Positions 6,935 to 8,063 of a stretch of 8,063 nt of DNA are shown piece after piece. Positions within the stretch are counted from its first letter, which is position 1, and the number at the start of each line of letters is the position of its first letter. The DNA is from CAYHIN01 sp964356705 (lineage in GTDB: Bacteria > Patescibacteriota > Microgenomatia > CAZETR01 > Amesbacteraceae): positions 1 to 8,063 of the forward strand of contig CAYHIN010000035.1 of assembly GCA_964356705.1 (NCBI GenBank), given 5' to 3'. A program made the position numbers and the translations under genes. Under the pieces are notes generated by a model. It was given only the letters and a program-made list of their open reading frames with translations, did not search any database and was not told the DNA's origin.

Positions 6935-6960
6935 AATAAAACCCGCCTGTGACAGCGGGT
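6935..6960 (-). terminator. Intrinsic terminator downstream of 16S rRNA
   Basis: On the minus strand, ACCCG pairs with CGGGT (6956-6960 with 6941-6945), with CTG/CAG possible inside, followed by TTTTATT. The T-run is interrupted, so strength is moderate. It lies about 215 nt after the 16S 3' end and immediately before the first small ORF, so it would separate 16S transcription from the rest of the spacer. Confidence 0.65.
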
Positions 6961-7174
6961 GGAATTTAATTAAAAGTTATGCCTAAAAATATCTCTTCAA
7001 CCTTCCCTCTCATTATGAAGGAGAGGGATCGAGGGTGAGGTTTATATTTCAAAAAGTGGAAGGAAACGCCTTTTAGATAGCAGTCACAAACTATGACGTT
7101 GTAGTGACTCTATTTGTGTGTGATTTTTATTTAAAGAAAGAATTACAAAACTTTCTGGGTGTTGATTCTCCTAG
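6961..7174 (-). other. 16S rRNA trailer; no gene
   Basis: No gene is visible in these 214 bases. They contain an inverted repeat AGTCAC/GTGACT (7082-7087 and 7104-7109) and, at 7005-7027, CCCTCTC/GAGAGGG followed by GATCGAGGGTGAGG, which resembles a dispersed intergenic repeat type I have seen in other genomes. The part next to 16S is probably the processing trailer. Confidence 0.55.
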
Positions 7175-7251
7175 AAAGGAGGTGATCCATCCCCAGCTTC
7201 GGCTAGGGATACCTTGTTCAAGGTGTTCCACGATTTTCATCGCGGCTTGGA

Positions 7252-7842
7252 CTATATCTTCATCCTAAGTATTGGCCATTTGTCTGGATGAGAAGAACCA
7301 ATTATCTTGGCAAACTTCGCATACGAGTTAGCTCGTATGTAAAATCTCCAAAAATCTGGGTCTCTCTTTCGACTTGGGTTGTGAATCACACCGCAATCTA
7401 TTCCAAATCCGGTCAAATATTCTTTTAACTGTACCAACTCATCAAAGTTCTTTTGACAATAGTACAAATAAAATCTGACTGTGGATTCTCTTGCAATTCC
7501 ACCTTCCGCATCAAAGTAGCCTCTCAAATACTCAACTTTATCTATATCAGATTCTATTTTCAGATTATTTAGATGTTTAGAAGAAAATTCCAAAATCCAA
7601 ACATTTCTTGTCTTACCCTCTTTATAGATCCAACTTTGAATACCCAATTTAGCTATTTGCTCTTTGACAAAACGAAGAAATTCTTCGTTCTTCTGAGCAA
7701 TGCGAAATGTAGTCTTGTGTCTAGTTGCGTCATGAATCAAACCCATCAAATAGGCCTTTGTTATAGGCGTTCGCGTGTAGTCTCTACGGCGTCCCAACGA
7801 CTTGTATTGAACAAAGTCGAAGGGTTCCCTCGGTATTGTCAT
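7252..7842 (-). CDS. LAGLIDADG homing endonuclease of the 16S intron
   Basis: The 196-residue protein has two LAGLIDADG helices: YLMGLIHDAT (31-40), which is degenerate, and YLRGYFDAEGG (105-115), which keeps the catalytic-type acid E113. Between and after them are the usual beta-rich DNA-binding segments (TTFRIAQKN, VWILEFSSKHL, VRFYLYYCQKN, FWRFYIRANSY). It is thus a two-motif, monomeric-type enzyme expected to cut the intronless 16S target and spread the intron by repair. In motif 1 the position of the catalytic acid is Ala39, with Asp38 beside it. I recall related proteins in Patescibacteria with the same HDAT variant, so it may be typical of the family. The start ATG lies in intron P8 and the stop TAG in P7. 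No ribosome site is seen. The N-terminal PREPFDFVQYKSL is encoded by a sequence like a common dispersed repeat (about 7800-7825). Confidence 0.9.
   Translation of the reverse strand: MTIPREPFDFVQYKSLGRRRDYTRTPITKAYLMGLIHDATRHKTTFRIAQKNEEFLRFVKEQIAKLGIQSWIYKEGKTRNVWILEFSSKHLNNLKIESDIDKVEYLRGYFDAEGGIARESTVRFYLYYCQKNFDELVQLKEYLTGFGIDCGVIHNPSRKRDPDFWRFYIRANSYAKFAKIIGSSHPDKWPILRMKI
7800..7825. repeat. Dispersed-repeat-like segment within the endonuclease N-terminus
   Basis: ACTTGTATTGAACAAAGTCG followed by AAGGG closely resembles the form ACTTGTCCTGAGCGAAGTCG plus AAGGG that I recall as a common intergenic repeat in many bacterial genomes. Here it encodes residues about 6-15 of the endonuclease, ahead of the first conserved helix. 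Identification is from memory, with no copies in this window. Confidence 0.35.
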
Positions 7843-8063
7843 ACTTAATTTAGTGTAAACCGAAATTTACCCAAAAATCAAGTGAAGAGTCCACCGATAC
7901 AGCGAAATTTTTCTACAGGATTACTCTTGTAGGTTGCAACAAATTTACAACTTAGCCCTCATCGCCGACCTTACCCTTGTCCCGGGAAACCCGAGGTATC
8001 AGGCACTGCCGACTTTGCTGGCTTGATGGGCGGTGTGTACAAAAGGCGAGAACGTATTCACCG

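Larger units (their letters stand above)
7219..7946 (-). mobile_element. Group I intron in 16S rRNA after position 1498
   Basis: The 728-nt insert starts AAATTTGTTGCAACC (7946 downward) and ends CACCTTG (7219). The 5' exon GUUGU pairs with intron GCAAC, leaving a U·G wobble at the splice site (P1). The adjoining intron UUGUU pairs with the 3' exon AACAA (P10). The terminal base is G, as required. A P2-like hairpin CUACA/UGUAG follows. P8 (7841-7848 with 7265-7272, eight pairs), the core motif AAGATATAGTCC (7249-7260) and P9 (7228-7245, seven pairs closed by GAAA) are visible. GGACU near 7890 can pair with AGUCC as P7. I could not resolve P3 to P6, which look very compact. Spliced RNA would be intact 16S. 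Confidence 0.9.
7175..8063 (-). rRNA. rrs: 16S ribosomal RNA, 3' end (partial), interrupted by an intron
   Basis: Exon 1 (7947-8063) begins with the conserved CGGTGAATACGTTCTC and GTACACACCGCCC segments, enters helix 44 and ends at GTTGT, equivalent to E. coli U1498. Exon 2 (7175-7218) resumes with AACAAGGTATCC, contains the helix 45 hairpin and ends with GGATCACCTCCTTT, the anti-Shine-Dalgarno region. Joining the two exons restores the universal GUNGUAACAAGG sequence. Helix 44 has unusual but paired bases at the decoding site (A1405-U1496 and A1409-U1491, E. coli numbering). The helix 45 loop is CGAA rather than the usual GGAA. The mature 3' end at about 7175 is approximate. The 5' part of the gene lies beyond 8063. 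Confidence 0.97.

Noticed and set aside
7841..8063. Archaeal-type bulge-helix-bulge intron in 16S
   Set aside because: The guide pairings P1 and P10, terminal G, P9 hairpin and AAGATATAGTCC motif fit a group I intron; no bulge-helix-bulge is needed.

Overview
The window is a stretch of bacterial chromosome in which every recognisable gene lies on the minus strand. Read in that direction it runs: 3' end of 16S rRNA (entering at 8063), two very small ORFs, tRNA-Ile(GAT), a partial second copy of that tRNA, a five-gene protein operon, tRNA-Ala(TGC), and the 5' part of 23S rRNA (leaving at 1). The order 16S-tRNA-Ile-tRNA-Ala-23S is a normal rRNA operon, but the 16S-23S spacer has grown to about 6.3 kb and carries an ABC-transporter operon between its two tRNAs. 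The self-splicing-type intron with a LAGLIDADG ORF in the 16S gene, very short intergenic distances, small cysteine-containing ORFs, and the DUF2330/MacB-like gene content all point to a Candidate Phyla Radiation (Patescibacteria) genome. TGA is used as a normal stop at gene overlaps, so the UGA=Gly code of Gracilibacteria/Absconditabacteria is unlikely. The lineage assignment is inference.

Layout. (a) 1 to about 853: 23S rRNA 5' domains, partial. (b) 1019-1091: tRNA-Ala, preceded by a strong promoter (TTGACA-17-TAATAT, 1238-1266) and, between promoter and tRNA, a leader with a long stem-loop and an intrinsic terminator that can also pair with the start of the leader, so it looks like an attenuator. 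(c) 1273-6259: five tightly packed genes in transcription order MFP/HlyD-type adaptor, LolD/MacB-type ATPase, MacB/FtsX-type permease, a DUF2330 surface protein with an inserted carbohydrate-binding-like domain, and a five-helix membrane protein (possibly DUF5671). Most junctions overlap by 1-4 bases. (d) 6271-6468: tRNA-Ile and a 38-bp repeat of its 3' part, separated by 87 bp that contain a 44-bp palindrome. (e) 6507-6934: two small ORFs just after a terminator that follows 16S. (f) 7175-8063: 16S rRNA 3' end, split by a 728-nt group I intron (7219-7946) encoding a LAGLIDADG protein.

How it works together. The adaptor, ATPase and permease form a tripartite MacAB/YknXYZ-like system that probably exports or extracts a substrate at the cell envelope; the DUF2330 and five-helix proteins are probably its cell-surface partners. 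Terminators after 16S and before tRNA-Ala, and separate promoters for tRNA-Ile and for tRNA-Ala/23S, suggest that the 16S and 23S rRNAs are not made as one transcript here. The group I intron is supported by pairing of one internal guide segment with both exon ends, by a P9 hairpin with a GAAA loop and by the AAGATATAGTCC core motif, which together fix the splice sites to the base.
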